From Phlebotomus papatasi (taxonomy: Eukaryota; Arthropoda; Insecta; Diptera; Psychodidae): a stretch of 64,000 nucleotides of DNA. The stretch spans positions 62,372,001 through 62,436,000 of the forward strand of contig NC_077222.1 in NCBI RefSeq assembly GCF_024763615.1, given 5' to 3'. Position 1 is the first letter of the stretch; each line of letters opens with the position of its first letter. The notes beneath the pieces were generated by a model, which was not told the DNA's origin, ran no database searches, and saw nothing but the letters and a program-made list of their open reading frames with translations. Shown one piece after another: positions 42,800-57,000 of the stretch. A program made the translations under genes and the position numbers.

Positions 42800-43024
42800 A
42801 AAGTGTCCTCAAGTTGGCCGGTTCCTCAACACGGTCAGTGGAATTATTTAACCAATTTTTTAACGTTTTATAGTGAATTTCTATGAAGTTTTCAATGATT
42901 TTCATTATATATAATATACCCTATAATGTTAGATCCGTTAGACATTAATCTAAAAAATCGAAGTAAATTGAATAAATACTCCACCGGCCGAGTTAAAGAA
43001 CCGGCCGACTATAGGGTACTTTAC
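42800..43024. mobile_element. MITE family G, copy 2
   Basis: Same structure: AAAGTGTCCTC plus GGCCGGTTCCTCAAC at left, GGCCGACTATAGGGTACTTTA at right. Intergenic. Confidence 0.8.
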
Positions 43025-44481
43025 TTTAATTGTGCATTAAATATAGAATTTAGATATAAAAAATATATTTCAATTATTCAAAAATCCCAGAATTTTTATA
43101 AGAAATACTATTTATGTGTTAAATTTTAAGTTCGGAAAAATTTTCCATGATCTAACTTAGTTTGTACTAAAAGTATTAAAAGACTTAAACTCAATTTATC
43201 TTTCTCTATAGAGATCATACGAATTCAAAGCATTTTCAATTTAAAAAAAAATCAAGTAATAACTAATTTACAGAGTTAAATCTTCAGTTATGTTTTTCTC
43301 TGGATGCAAAATTTGAGAACATAGGCCATGTAAATATGTTCGTCTATAAGTTATTTAATTAACCACAACTTAGCTTCTTTTGTTCCAAGAATTTTAACTT
43401 CAGGAATCCTCTCTTGAAGTATAATTTTAAAATAATTCAGAAAATAGAAATACCTGCTATTTTGCGGAAGAGATTCCAGTAAAATACTCCGAAGATTTCT
43501 TCAGGATTTTTTTTAAGATAATTCACTTCAAATTCTTGAAGTTTTCTCTCTACCTTTCCTTTATCTCATAAACAAAAGGATTTTTCTTAGGAAACTTTTT
43601 CCTCCTATCCTACTGTCCTATTTCGAAGGATGTGTGTACCCCACAAAAATATACCATCTTTTGGTTCTCCTGGTTTTACCACCATGATATTGAATATTAT
43701 CAGAATTGTACAATATTTATATATTCAGCTCTGGCATTTATGTAAAAACTATTCAACTAAAAGCATTGATTTAGATATTGTATGTTGTGCTTACAGGTTT
43801 TTCATTATATTTTTTATTTTCTGTTTTTTTTTTTAATTATTAGCAACAGACTCTAAAAGTAATTTTCTTTAGTTTCCTAATAGTTTTTTGAAGGTTTTTC
43901 TTTTTTTTATTGGGAAGAAAGGAAGTTAAGATTTTTTTATGCACTTTGTGTGAATATTTGCGGAATTGTTCTCATTTTGTGCCTTCAAGATAATTTCAAT
44001 AAATCGATCTCTGTGACTATTTCTTGTTTTTTTAGATTAAATTTGTCTCTGAATTAGCTTCCACACATAATTAATTATCTCTCTGTCTCATGCTTTGAGA
44101 CTAATTTTATTTTTTTTTTTGTTTTAGAAATTTATCATCTTAAAACTACGTATAAGATGATGCAGCGTTGTAAGAAATGAATTCTGTTCTCTACCCACAA
44201 ATTCCAATGCAGGAAGATTTTTTTAATTTTCAAATGCAATCTTGTCACTCTATAATGGCTCTATGTTGACCCACTTTCGAAGTTTTCTAATGAACTTACC
44301 AACTATATTATGTCAAACTTTCACATTGCCTTTTTGATAAAAATTAAATGTTCCTTGTCTTCTTCACTATTTTTTACAAATATTTGACACAGAGAAGCAA
44401 ATTTTAAATAATTTAGTACTTTTTTGGTATATCTGTAGTATTCTTTTCATCATTTTTTTTTTTCAGAGTGATTATTATTCA

Positions 44482-44487
44482 TTTATT
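44482..44487 (-). promoter_or_regulatory. Syt4 candidate poly(A) signal
   Basis: AATAAA on the minus strand about 360 bases past the Syt4 stop, within a strongly biased region (A-rich on the mRNA strand, 43.8-44.7 kb). Other AT-rich signals further left could extend the 3' UTR. Confidence 0.35.
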
Positions 44488-44847
44488 TTTACCCTTTATC
44501 ATCGATAGTGATATATTCTGTAGACAAAAACCTGTATATATTGAGAAGCTTCAGTTTAATTTCTTTTTTTTCATCATTATACTATGTAAGTTATTATATT
44601 TTTTCTTGCTCAATATCTTCCCATCTTTTTCCTTATAATTGGGTATACTTGCAAGTATTCCTTTGACTATTCAGTAAATATCTTTGGTTTCAATTATTAC
44701 ATCTTCCTACCTTGTGATTTACTTTACGTGTCAGAGGGTTCGTGGTTAATTGAGGGAGGGGATGGTTGAGGAATTATTGATTTCGATGGCCAAAAAAGAA
44801 TAAGTGGGTGGTTGTGCTCCTTCACTTTCTTTTGGCTGTTTGTCATT

Positions 44848-45042
44848 TTATTCAACTAACTTGTGCCATTCGGCAATTTGTCGTCTTGGTGAATTACAGA
44901 CCTCATTCCAGTGGTTGAGTGTAGTGCCTGTGCACCGAGGACCACCCAAATCCAGCCGCCCAATCACCTCATTCTTCGTGACACGGTCCCAGTCGAGGAG
45001 CATCAATTCTAGGGCAACTCCATCCAATGTGGCTCCGGCTCC
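44848..45042 (-). CDS. Syt4: Syt4 exon 4 (C2B end, C-terminus)
   Basis: The acceptor CTTGTCGCAG leads into GAGATLDGVALELMLLDWDR. It contains VTKNEVIGRLDLGG, then HWNEVCNSPRRQIAEWHKL and the stop TAA. Confidence 0.95.
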   Translation of the reverse strand, partial: GAGATLDGVALELMLLDWDRVTKNEVIGRLDLGGPRCTGTTLNHWNEVCNSPRRQIAEWHKLVE

Positions 45043-48000
45043 CTGCGACAAGTTTTTATGGTAAAATTAATAATTTATTAGGGAATTTGTGCAAAAAAGT
45101 TAGTTCATCTCTTGGGAAACTACCCAAGTAGCAAAATATGGTTATACAAGGTATTGGTAAAATCTGAGTATTTTTTTGTCAGGTCATAAGGATCTCAGAA
45201 TTTCGAGGGGTAACAATCCCCACGACCTAAGATTTTTTAGGTAAAACCAAAAACGGATTTTGATATCTCGTTTTTTTTTGTTTTTTCGCCAATTACGAGC
45301 AAATCGTCAGCTAATCCTTTAATAACGGGTGGGACACCGGTGTCCCAAAAAAAACCTTTCTTTTGACTATAGGAAAGAATGTTATTTTGTCCTTTAAATA
45401 GTAGGGGAGACTGGGTCAAAAAGTCACAAAACGGATATTTTATTTTTTTACAAGCTACCCTAGCGCCCCAGAAATTTCTAATTAGTGCAGTTTTATACGA
45501 AATTTACTGCTCTACAACTTGTGAAAGTCATTTTCCTCTATTTTGTAAGGAAATACATTTATCGAGCTGTTTTCTAAAAGGTAATTTTGTGGCCATTCTC
45601 AAAAATTCTGGGGCAAATAGTACCAGGTATCGGATATTGTCACATTTTATTTTGCTTTATTACGGGCTTTCGTAAATTTAAAACAATAGCTAAAAATTTC
45701 AATATTTTTTATTTTCTTAAATCCTTGTTCGAATTCTAAGAAACTTACGACTTTGAAGAAGGTCTATGGAGGCCATCTATGGAAAAAAATTTAAACCGCT
45801 ATCTTTTTTATCTACGAAGATATTGAATTTTCAAATTTTCAATTTGTGACTTTTTGTCCCAGTATCCCCTACAAAAAATTATTTTTTATTTTTAGGACAC
45901 CGGTGTCCCATTCGTCCTTCAAGGGTTAAATCAGCATTTGTCGTAGCTTCCTTTTGAGAACTTTTCAGGAGACGAAATTTTCAGTTCGGCTAAATTTTAC
46001 TTAAAAATGATTTCTAAATACTCGTTTGAATACGATACTTTTGAATCAAAATAAAGAAAGTACTAATAAGATATAATAATAAGAAGTAATAAAACTAATA
46101 AGAAAATACTAATAATTATCGCCGGAAGAGCCTCAAAACCATATCGAAAAGTGTATATAGAAGTATTTCGAGGACTAGAAAAGCTCAGACATAAGAATAT
46201 TATGGGTAATTACTTAGAAAAGGACGAGATAGAGATTAATGAATAAAGTAATGTTTTTTTTAGAAAAATAGAAAGTCACCTTACATTTTTAACACACCTC
46301 GTACATATGCCTCAAATTCAAAAATGAAGTTACAGAAAGCTCTGATTTAACTGACGAAATTCCTAATGAAAATACAGAAAGGACTAGTAAAATATTTTTC
46401 ACTGAACCAAGAAAGTATATCCGAAAATTGTCGACAGTGTGTTATATTTCTTATTCCAATTTATAAAGAACAATATTTTAACTGTTCTCCAGGCCAGAAG
46501 AGAGTTTTCATAAAAAAAGGTTATCCACAAAAAGAAGACAATACTATCGAGTTGTCAATTGAATACTGCAAATTACCAAAAATTGCTAAAAATTTAGGGT
46601 TTGCTATTTTATTTTACGATTTTAATGGAATTGGTTATGGGATTTATTTTGTACAGAATTCGCATCCGTTATTAAAGTTATTAAAGAATCAAAATTAAGT
46701 GACATTTATTAACATGACTTTTTGTGAAAAACTGTAGTGATTCCGACTAAGGGAAAATACCCATGCTTCGTAAAATCCCAAGCTTCGTAATGACTGAATT
46801 TTTCCTATGTTTTTCAATAAATTCGACTCCGCAATATATTTTAAAAACTGGGCACTTTCCCCTAATTTTTAAAATATGAGTGCGATTAGTCTGATTTATT
46901 GAGAAATATAGAAAAAATTTAGTCATTACGAAACTTTGGATCGTACGAAGCATAGGGCATTTTCCCCTACATTTTCATTCCCTGTGAGCATAAAAATTAA
47001 GCATTGACAAAAGTGTCAATACGATTTCCCTGTCGAATAGGTGTTCCTTCAATCCTACCTCTACTCGAAATAATTTTGTAAACTTAAAAGTTACGTTTTT
47101 TAAATTTGATCATAAATTGTTACATGGGTATCAACTCACCTCAGTTGTTGGTATGTCAAATGCAAAACTCTCGTTGAAGACTGGACTGAGTGTCCTCTTC
47201 TTTACGTGTGTCTTTTTCTTTGCAATTCTCTGGCCATTGTAGAGTAGGTAGATCTTGACATAGGGATCAGCCAGGCCAGTCACGTCCATTCTGGGCAAAT
47301 TTCGGGCCTTCAACAGAACAACTGTGAGTCTTGCAGCTGCTGGTTGCCAGCACAGTGAGATGAGAAGCTCTCCACGTCCCTGAGCACGAATCTGCAAGGA
47401 AATTAACATCATCATTTTATTATATACCAAACAAATCCCCTCAAGACCCATCCATTCGAATTTATTGCAAAAAACAACGAACCATATATGTACATTTAAA
47501 TCTTTATATGCAAGTTTAATCTATTTTACTTTATTTTATTCCCTGGAATATAATTCAAAAGCAAAAGCACTGTTTCCATAATTCAAAATAATCAAATATT
47601 TAGTCTTTTCAAACTGAATGTAGAAAGTATTTTTAAAAATTCAAAAGAAATATTACAGTTCTAAATTTATCAATAATTCTAAATTCACCAGAAACTATTA
47701 TTTTAATCACTTCCCATTCACCAAACCAATTTCGGTAGCTTATCTCATTTGACTACGTGTTTTTGGATGGTTTAGCGTGAATTTGCTATTCGGCATAAAT
47801 TGAATTAGTCTCTGCCAAAGGCGAAATGAAAGAGCTTATTAAATCTTTGTTGAACTAACGTGTAATCGTGTGATTAGTTTGATATTTTAGGCAAGAGATA
47901 TAGGATAAATCAATGTTTAGGAATATCCTTTCACATTCTCCCCAAATTCTCTCAATATGTTGCTGGAAATGAAAGAAAATATAGCTGAAACGTGTCAAGA

Positions 48001-51000
48001 AATACTCTATCGTTGGATGGTGGAAAATTTTCCATCTGGAAAATTATTTCATCCATCCTGAAGATTAACATCTCATTTGAATTACGATTTCTGCTCAATT
48101 AATGCAATAAAAGCAGATTTCCAATTAAGATTCACAATGAGTTTACATTGACATTAATAAGAAATTTTCTTTTAAAAAACATAAAAAGAGTTTCCTGCAA
48201 AGAAATAAAAAGTAAAGGTCGTATTCCAAAAATACTGAGGTATTAAAAACAAATAATTTTAAAGAACCATAAAATTATTCGTAAGGGAAAACGGAAGTCT
48301 TTCACACAAATTAAAGAAAAAACACCTAAAAGACTGAAGTGCCATTCTATGCCAATTTCTGTTTTTATAATTTACCACGGGGAAAACCCCATATAAACAT
48401 TTTAAGAGTTTTTTTTTCCTATTACAAGAAAATTTAATAACTTTTATTAAAACATAAAATAGCGAGGGAATTTAATCGATTTTTCTGTCTGTCTGTTTAA
48501 TGTTAAATTTTAAAACTTTTAGGTTATGTTTAACATAACCCCAATAATTCGTAGTCACATATTTTATGTAGAAATTTTCTTAATCTGACGTAAGGGAAGA
48601 GCACCCCGGATCGGAATGTTAAGAGATATGCTCGATATTTAGTTTAAAATATAAGCCTCAAAATACAAATTGGTATTTTTGTGTATGCTAATCGGTGTAT
48701 TAGTGATCCATTTAACTATATCTGTGCATTTGAGTTGTAAATTTTTACAATAAATTAATAAAAAATAAATGTAATTGCAACTATGTACTCTGTACCTCGG
48801 ATCGTCACGAATTTAATCAGGTGTCTCACGGAAAATTGGTTTTATATATTAAATCTAAATTAATGCACTGAATTTTTGTGACAGCTAAATGGTAAAAAGT
48901 AGCGAATAATTTTCAAAAAGTCATTTGAATTGGTGCAACAATATGGTAATAACCTGACGATCCAAGGAACACTGCCGATCGCTGGTGCTCTTCCCTTATA
49001 TAAAGAAATTTATAGTCATCCATAAATTTTGCCACCCACAACAAAGAAGACTGAGTTAATTGATTTAAATGTCCTTATTTTTTTAATATATTAAATTCTA
49101 ATCTCAGAATCATAACAAATCCTGGTCCTCTCAATATTTTATATAAGGTAAAGTCCCTCGAGTCGACCGGTTCCTCGACTCGACCGGTGGGTCAATATTT
49201 GAATGTTTGATGGTGAATTTCTATAAAATTGTCACTGACTCGTATTTATTTGTTGAATAGTTGACCCATTAATGTTAAATCATAAGACAAAGGGACAGAT
49301 AATCCTAACCGGCTTATGTAGGTGAGATTCTTAACGTGAGCTAACTCGGAGTGCATGCAAATTCGATTTAGAGCTGAAATTGTGAGTCGCCATTCAGTTA
49401 TCTTGAATCAAATTCGTGAAATTAAACAAATTTTGTATTTAAACCAAAATATCAAGGATTTGGATGAACTGGCACAAAAGTAATATATGGGTGAAATGTA
49501 GACCAGAATGTTCTCTATAATTTTGCCGTAGAACTTGAACTCATCGATTACTCAGAAGTCAAGATAAGCGAGGTTTTTTGTTTCTTAACTCGTTTTTTCA
49601 TCCAGAGTGCCCCAAGTAGTCATTTGTTGAACTTCAACTATATCAAAGAATTGTTGTATTTTGTGGGACTTTCCATTTAAAACCATATTTTAAGTGTCTT
49701 TGTGGAGTAGAGGCAGTCAAATTGGCATCTGAGTGATTTCAAAGCGTTATTATGGGAAAAATCAATTTTTTCACACTTAAACGGCAAAATCGGAGTGATA
49801 GCGTAGTCTGAGTGGAAAATGATGTATGGACGAAATGTAGAGACAAATGTCCTCTATAATTATGTCGAAGTAATCATCAAAATCGGTTCAGCGACAGTCG
49901 AGATAATTGAGGTTATGTGTTATTGAAATTGGTTTTTCGACCGTGGCGCCCCTGGTGTTGGTCCCACGAAGTTCAAATATTCTAGAAAGTTGTAGCATTT
50001 GGTGAGATCTTTCGTTTAAGCCCTCATTCATCAAAATCGGTCACATAGAACCGGAGATATGATTTTTTGAATTTCGTGAACTTTGACCCCTCATATCTCC
50101 GGTTCTATTGAAACCACAGCGCGCATACGCACCATTTTGGAAACGTCCTAGACTGGACTACAACATACTAAAATTTCATTAACTTGCACAATGCCGTTTT
50201 TGAAAAAAGTGACTTTGAATTTCGATGAATTTTGACGCTATCACAGCGCCAGCTGTGGTGACTTTTTGAACTTCCATCTGAAAGTGCTCATCGAGACGAA
50301 ACCAAAAAGGTAAAATTTAGGTCGCTATGTTAATTAGAACCGGAGATAGAGGCCGGTCAATGTTCGAACTTTGACCCCTTATAGCTCGGGTCAGGGGTTT
50401 TAGATCGACTTAAGGTTTTTTTTGTTTGATAGGTATAATCAACGGCTACAACATACTAAATTTTTAGCCCGATGCACAATGGAATTTTTGAGTTATTTAA
50501 CTTTTAAGATTTAAAAATTTTCTTTTTAAAAAAAGCGCCCCTAGCGGTGGTTTTATGAACTTTCGATGTTAGAAGGGGAAGTGGCATTTCACGAGAGCTT
50601 TCCAAAAAGCCCTCACTTTTTAAATTCTGACAATTAGAACCGGAGTTATGGCCATTTTAAGAAATTTTTTTTGGACCCTTATAGCTCGGGTCAGGGGGGT
50701 CGGGGGACCTTAAGTTTGGTATTGATGGAAAGCTCTAAGGCCCAGCTATAACATACTAAAATTTGAGTCCGCTGAATGCCATAGGGGCGGAGCTATTGAG
50801 AAAACAAAAAAAGGGGGGTCTTCAAAATGGCGGAAGGAGGGGTGGGGGGTGGGGGTTCAATGCACCAAGTTGCAATTTTCATGCGATATATAACCTTTGC
50901 CGAAAACCGCAAGTCGATATCTTTTTTAGTTTAGGAGCTATTAAGCTCCAAAGAGCGGCCGGCCGGCCGGCCGGCCGGCCGGCCAGCCGGCCGGCCGGGA

Positions 51001-54000
51001 ACGTAAAATAGCCACATATATATTCGTGATCAGGAAGTGGCGAAACACATTTTGGCCAAGTTTGAGGTCGATCGGACGACATGAAATTTTGTTAGGATTA
51101 TAGTAGGTGAGATTGTTAAGAATCTCACCTAATATTAGTGCAAGTATAAATAAATTGAATATATAGCTCTACCGATCGAATTGAGGAACCGGTCGACTTG
51201 AGAGTTGAGAGCACTTTACCTTACGCATATTTTATTTGCATGTATTTAGCGACTATATATTTTAAAATAATAAAAATAAACGTTGAACTCATAAACTTCA
51301 TGTGACCTGTAATTTTTGAGGTTATACTATGCATAACCTTAAAATCTACTATAATTTTATCGATCCAAAATCAAGCCCAATGTTCATAGTACTAGTTCAA
51401 TTGAAGAATTTTTTTTCTATAAATGTTTTTATATGTAAAATGGGCATATGGTAATATTGGTCATCGTTTCCAAATTTTCTAATCTATTGAAACATTTTAA
51501 GGTTAGATCCTCTTTAGAGTTTAAAAATTTCAAATTAACTTATTTCCTAACTAGATATAAGGGCTCATGATAAAAGAAAAAGAAAAATTATTAGCAATTT
51601 TAGCATTTTATAAGTCCATTTAAATATTAATTATTAATTATTTGAAACCTCAAAACATTTCAATTTTGCAAAAATATTTTAATTTCTTTTTGAATAAGTA
51701 AACTTTGAAAATAAAAAAAAATATTTCTGTGTAAAACAGTGGTGCTCACCTTAAGACTCCTTGGTTGAATTTCTTTGCTGAAAGCCACTTGCTGATTCTC
51801 AATCTGGCTGAGCTCCATGCTGGACATTGGGCAGATGACTTCCCCAATGACATCATCACGTGAGTAACGATCAAAACTGAGAACGACAAAGTGGAGGGAC
51901 ATGGTACCCAGTTCAGTCAGGGAAAGTCCGTAGAATGTGAAATCTTCATCATAGACAGGATTCCGGGTGTTCCTCACGACTCGTGTCTTGACCTTGTGTT
52001 GCTTCTCAGGCAGAAGCTGAAGCTTTACATAGGGATCTGTGTTACCAGTGTTCTTGGCTCCGCTCAAATCGCCATTGTTCACAGTACCCCCTTTACCGGG
52101 AAGCCCTCGGCAACGCACCACAGACACCACCAGAGCCCCTTTGTCAGCAAGGAAGCGTAATTTGAAGACAAGCGTTCCTAGGCGTCCATATTCGCCACAA
52201 TCACCCTGGTCCCCTCCCACAGGGCTCTCAGGTTCGGGAGCACGAGTCTCATGGGCCACCATACGGGGCAGGGGTCCTGTCTCGCTCTCTTCAGCGTACC
52301 GTACTTGAGTTGGGGCTTCGGGGGGTGACAATGGTGCTCCGGGTGGGGGTTTGGTACCCGTGGGAGATGGTGATTTCTTGAGGTAGTGCGGTGGGGCACC
52401 GCTGGGTGAGCGAACAGCCGTAGGGCGCCTGGGTGGCTGAAAGGGGAGGGTGGCGTCGTGTCCAGCAGTCTTCCGGTTACGCTGACGAATGCGACGAGCA
52501 CAGTAGCACGTCATGACGGCCAGAACTATAGCAGCAGTGAGACCTGCAGCTACTGGCACCACTGAAAGACATAAGAAAGGGTGAGTCATCGAATAGCGCT
52601 TGGGAGGCCAAGGAATCGGTTTGTCGGTCATGAGAATGCACTCGCCCCGAACAGATCAATATCCTGGGCACGAGCAGTGTTTGCTCCATTTTAAAACACC
52701 CCCACAATATACCATTTCATTGAGACTCTCATGGTGGAGGAGTTCTTCTCTGATGTTGGCAGAAAATGGATTATCTAACTTTCGTTATGCATTCACGTGA
52801 TATCTGAGAAAGGAACTTTGAGCGTCACAACCCCTATATCAAAACCACAGATAGGGCTTCAATTGATCCTATTCAACTCTACTCCTTTTCTTTGAGTTGA
52901 GGAAATGGTGCAATACGAAAGAAAATAGTTCAATATAAGTAACTGAGTTTTTTTTTCAATAGTTAGTTTCTTTCCGTAAAGGCTGAATTGAACTTCTGTA
53001 ATAATAAATCCTTTATTCTTTTTAAATAAACAGAGCAAACAATTTAAACTTTACGCAAATGGAATATTAACTTTGAGGATGTTTAGCAAGTTACTATAAA
53101 ATCCAATTCATTTAAAATGAGAAGTTTTTTAAAAGATTACCGGAAACTCTTCTTAGACGAAAAGATAATTTTTTAAGCCCTTTCTTAAAAATTTAACTTT
53201 TTTTCTGAAGAAAACATTTTCAAAACAGAAACGTGAGTTTCCCTTAAATAGAAAAAATAGCGTCTGCTCTAAATGGAAATTTTTCACAATTCTATGCACA
53301 TCGAAATACAGGACTTTAATATAATAAACACACGAAATTTTGATTTTATTTAATTATTATCTTATTAATTGATATTTTACGGTTTAGACCTAGATAAATC
53401 AAAAATGAATTAAAAATCCCATTTTCAACAGTTTTCGAATTAGGCTATCCTACGCTAATTTTGTTATTTTTCAATTTCTTCGCTAATATACATATCCTGT
53501 TTCATTTGTTTCTCTGATATAAAAAGAAAATTAATTTCTAAAGATTAACGTCTTAACTCTTTCGCGTCTTTCAGCCTCTGGAAACACAAAGGAAAAATAC
53601 TCTCCCTTCGAACGTTCATACCTACGAATAATTGTGAATTTCTTTTATTTTCCCTAAAACATTTATACATAAGTATTACGTAATTATCAATAATTCACGA
53701 TAAGCTAATTAATAATTAATAGAAATATGTAAATCTCTTAGGAAAATTAAAAGAAAATTCACATTATTCAAAGACATGAACGTTCGAAGGGAGGGTACTT
53801 TTCCCTATATGGATATTCTGGGTAAAACTATATTTTTGAATTATATAGAAAACCGATAAAAATCCAATTCTTTTCGGTGATTACAAACTATAAGGATATA
53901 CTAATCTAGAATTTTTTTTGTAGGACTTTGATAAATTCCTAAGCTAAAATATATTTCATTAAAAAATTGTGAAATTGACTTTCAAACTTTCGTATAAAAA

Positions 54001-57000
54001 TATCTAAATACCGAATTTAGCTTGCATTCAGTTCCAAAATAAAAGTATGGAAAATTGGGGCACCACCAAACATAACGTAGCATTGAACACTAATTTTTTT
54101 TCTACTACTACTTGGACTATCTCAACTTCAGAGTAATACTACGGAGAGGATGTTCGAATCGAGAATCTGTACCAATTTTCATGTAAAATAATTAATAGCT
54201 TATTAATTGATAGCTCATTATAAAAATATTTACGGTCCAATTCCAACAAAAACGGTCCAATTCAGAAAAAATATTCTTTTTTTTGTGGAAGAACACTTTT
54301 TTATAGTGGCCCTCAGTGGTTGGATATCTAAAAAGGAAGTTCAAGATGTACTCATTAAAAGAAACCTTCAGATTCGAGCTTTTCACTGATAATGGAAATT
54401 TATTTTTCCACTCCCCAGCACTGTACTTCCTCACTAAACTTACATCACCAGTTCTTGGTCAAAAAGGTCATCCTGGACTTAAGAACTGTTCACCAAATTT
54501 TATTTACAGTCTGGATAACAAATAGATATATAGATAGATAGATTGATAGATAGATAGATAGATAGAGAAGATTTTTATTATCCCAAAATTTGTTTTGTGG
54601 TTGCGTCTGCCGCCGTCTTACCACTACCGGCCTCACCAGATACTCGGCAGAAACCCTGGGTCAGTAGGCCGTATTTGCCAACTCATACAATCGAGTGCAG
54701 ATCAGTCTATGTGAAAAATACAATGATTATCTATAAAATCATTAGTATATTTGGCCGGTAAGGAAACTTGAGACAGTCACAGAAGGAAAACAAATATGGG
54801 ATGAAGTGACAACGGGCTCTGCAGGAGAGCGCATGTTGGTGTCACTGGTTCAGTCAGAACATGGGAAGTTACAGTGGAAAGACATGCCTAAGAGGTGAAA
54901 AATAAGAAAAAAAAATCTAAAGATAGTAGTGATGACATTTAGTAGTGAATAAATATCAAATACTATGTATTCGTTTCACTTTTACCTTAAAAAATGTTCT
55001 AGCTCGTCGTCAACATAGTATTACTATGAGATCCCGACGAATTTCTTCAGTGGACCAGCATTCTTATATAGTGTCTATAAATTTCTATAAATCTCATGCT
55101 CTGAAGTCTAATTTCTAATTAAAAAATCGCAGTGTTTCGGTGCCACCCCGTGTTCGGTAGTGCCCCAGTTTCCTCTAATCGTCTTTGGCCCATTTTTGTG
55201 AATATCGCAAATTGTATTATTTTATGCTTTCTGAACGTATAATGTTAGACAAAAAGGATAACTTTACAGAAAAATTGGATCTTGTTATTATGTAAGCATA
55301 ATAAAAAGTAATTGTCTGATGTTTATGAGAACAATCTGATGCCTCTTTTCTTGAAACATAAAAATCTCATTAAATTGCACAAACATTGAAGTTCATAATT
55401 AAAAAGTTTTAAAGTTTGTCACATAATTCGACCATATCAACACTGCAAGTTATCTTTCTGAATATTTTTTATGCCTTATATCTTGACTTTTCCTGGGAAG
55501 ATTCCAAGAATTTTCTGCAATGGACAGATGTTTCCAATTATTCCTCTCTCTCTCCCTTGAAAGAACCTATTTGCACTAAAAACTTTTCCATGCTGAATCA
55601 TTCTTTAGCGAATGAATCACCGAGTACAAAGCTGAATATTAATTAGAACTTTTGCGTTTACATGCTTTCAACTACGCTATATCATAATATTTTAAGTTAG
55701 TGGAAATTCCTCACAATTTCACTCTGATTTAATTTAGGTAAATATTACAAAACCCATTGGTTCATTATTATTAAATAAATAACTTAAAATAAAATTTTGC
55801 TCTTGAGCTGCCCGAATTCACGTATTCTCAAATGTTTTCAGAATCTATGAAAGACTTTCTCTGAAATATAATAAACTCTTCTGCAATAACGTGCACGAAC
55901 AAGTGAATCTCATAACTTTTAGGAATACGAATTTTGCCACAGAACTATACAGGAAAGCCGGCATGTTTGAGGCACATTTTTATGTTTTGAGTTTAAGGCA
56001 TTATTTTCAAAACTTGAAAAATTATCTTGAAAATTTGTACAGCACTTAGTATACTCACTTCGATTTTCTATAATTCATTTAGTATTTTTGTCACATTTAC
56101 GTAAATAATCAAAGAATAATCCACCGCGTCCCAAACATACAAGCTCTCCCGTACTTCTTTTCATGGTGTATGGAGACGCCTGGTGAATTTAAAATGGAGG
56201 CGCCTGGTAATTCGTTCAAGCTTTATTTAACACAAACTATTGAGCACGACTGTTCATTGATTCTCATTTATAATTGGTGCTGAAATACGAAGAAGTTTAT
56301 TTACTCGGACAAGAATGTATACCTACTCCATAGCAAATTGTCCACTTATCGGATGCTTCTAATAATGAAAAAATCATGAGAAGTAGATAGGAAAAGGTCG
56401 AATCAATTAGAGAAATAGTAAAATGTAGCATTCAGGTTGTTGAAACTATTCCTTTTAGACAGACTGATGAATAAAAAATATGAAATGTTGCCCAAATCAT
56501 ACAATTATTCGATGATTTCATGTAATATGCAATATTTTTGTTGAATTTCATGAAAATCACAATTTCGGCCTTTTCTAAAAATATTCCTTAAATGAAATTT
56601 GAATCGACACGAAAGCCGCCAAAAGCACAGATGATAACAATTGGCCTTTCCGGCAACGACGCGACAACGAAATCAATACAGTTGTGCTGAAAAATGTATC
56701 AAATTACCCGGGAGATTGAAATGTTCGAACTTTTTATCCAAATGGACCACAAAAAAACATTTGCGCAATGGAATTTACAATGAATGTAGGTGGAATAAAA
56801 TAGAAAACCCCGGGGGTGTATAACTAATACATTTTTTTTGTTTAATCACATTAATGAACCTATCGTAAGCCATACATTCTGTATTGCTTTTTTTCTTTTT
56901 ATGGAAGTATCAATGGAAAACATTCTTAAAATACTAATGTCCCTTCTCTATTTTTAAATTCGAATTTGAAAGAGACGTAAATGAATGTGGTAGGGTGAAA

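Larger units (their letters stand above)
38700..44480. other. intergenic region between GH31 gene and Syt4
   Basis: No gene recognised. It holds MITEs I2, F4/S1, H2 and G2 and the SINE pair. The remainder is AT-rich, with a T-rich stretch at 43.8-44.7 kb that overlaps the presumed Syt4 3' UTR. Confidence 0.5.
49147..51224. mobile_element. MITE family G, copy 3, split by a 1.8-kb element
   Basis: Left half 49147-49317 (GGTAAAGTCCCTCGAGTCGA), right half about 51136-51224 (ends GAGAGCACTTTACC). Both align to the intact G copies, with the inserted element in between. Confidence 0.75.
54047..55175. mobile_element. MITE family B, copy 3, split by an 894-bp insertion
   Basis: Left end GGAAAATTGGGGCACCACC, right end GTGCCCCAGTTTCC. 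The two halves align with the intact copy at 11935. The insertion at 54132-55025 is bounded by the 10-bp inverted repeats AGTAATACTA and TAGTATTACT. Confidence 0.75.

Noticed and set aside
46366..46698. 110-codon ORF in the Syt4 intron
   Set aside because: No family recognised, no GC rise or splice context, and it lies between transposons; length is compatible with chance.
51660..51749. Extension of the Syt4 C2A exon beyond 51750 (VSTTVLHRNIFF...)
   Set aside because: A consensus donor AAG|GTGAGC at 51749 and the phase match to exon 47391 show this is intron readthrough.
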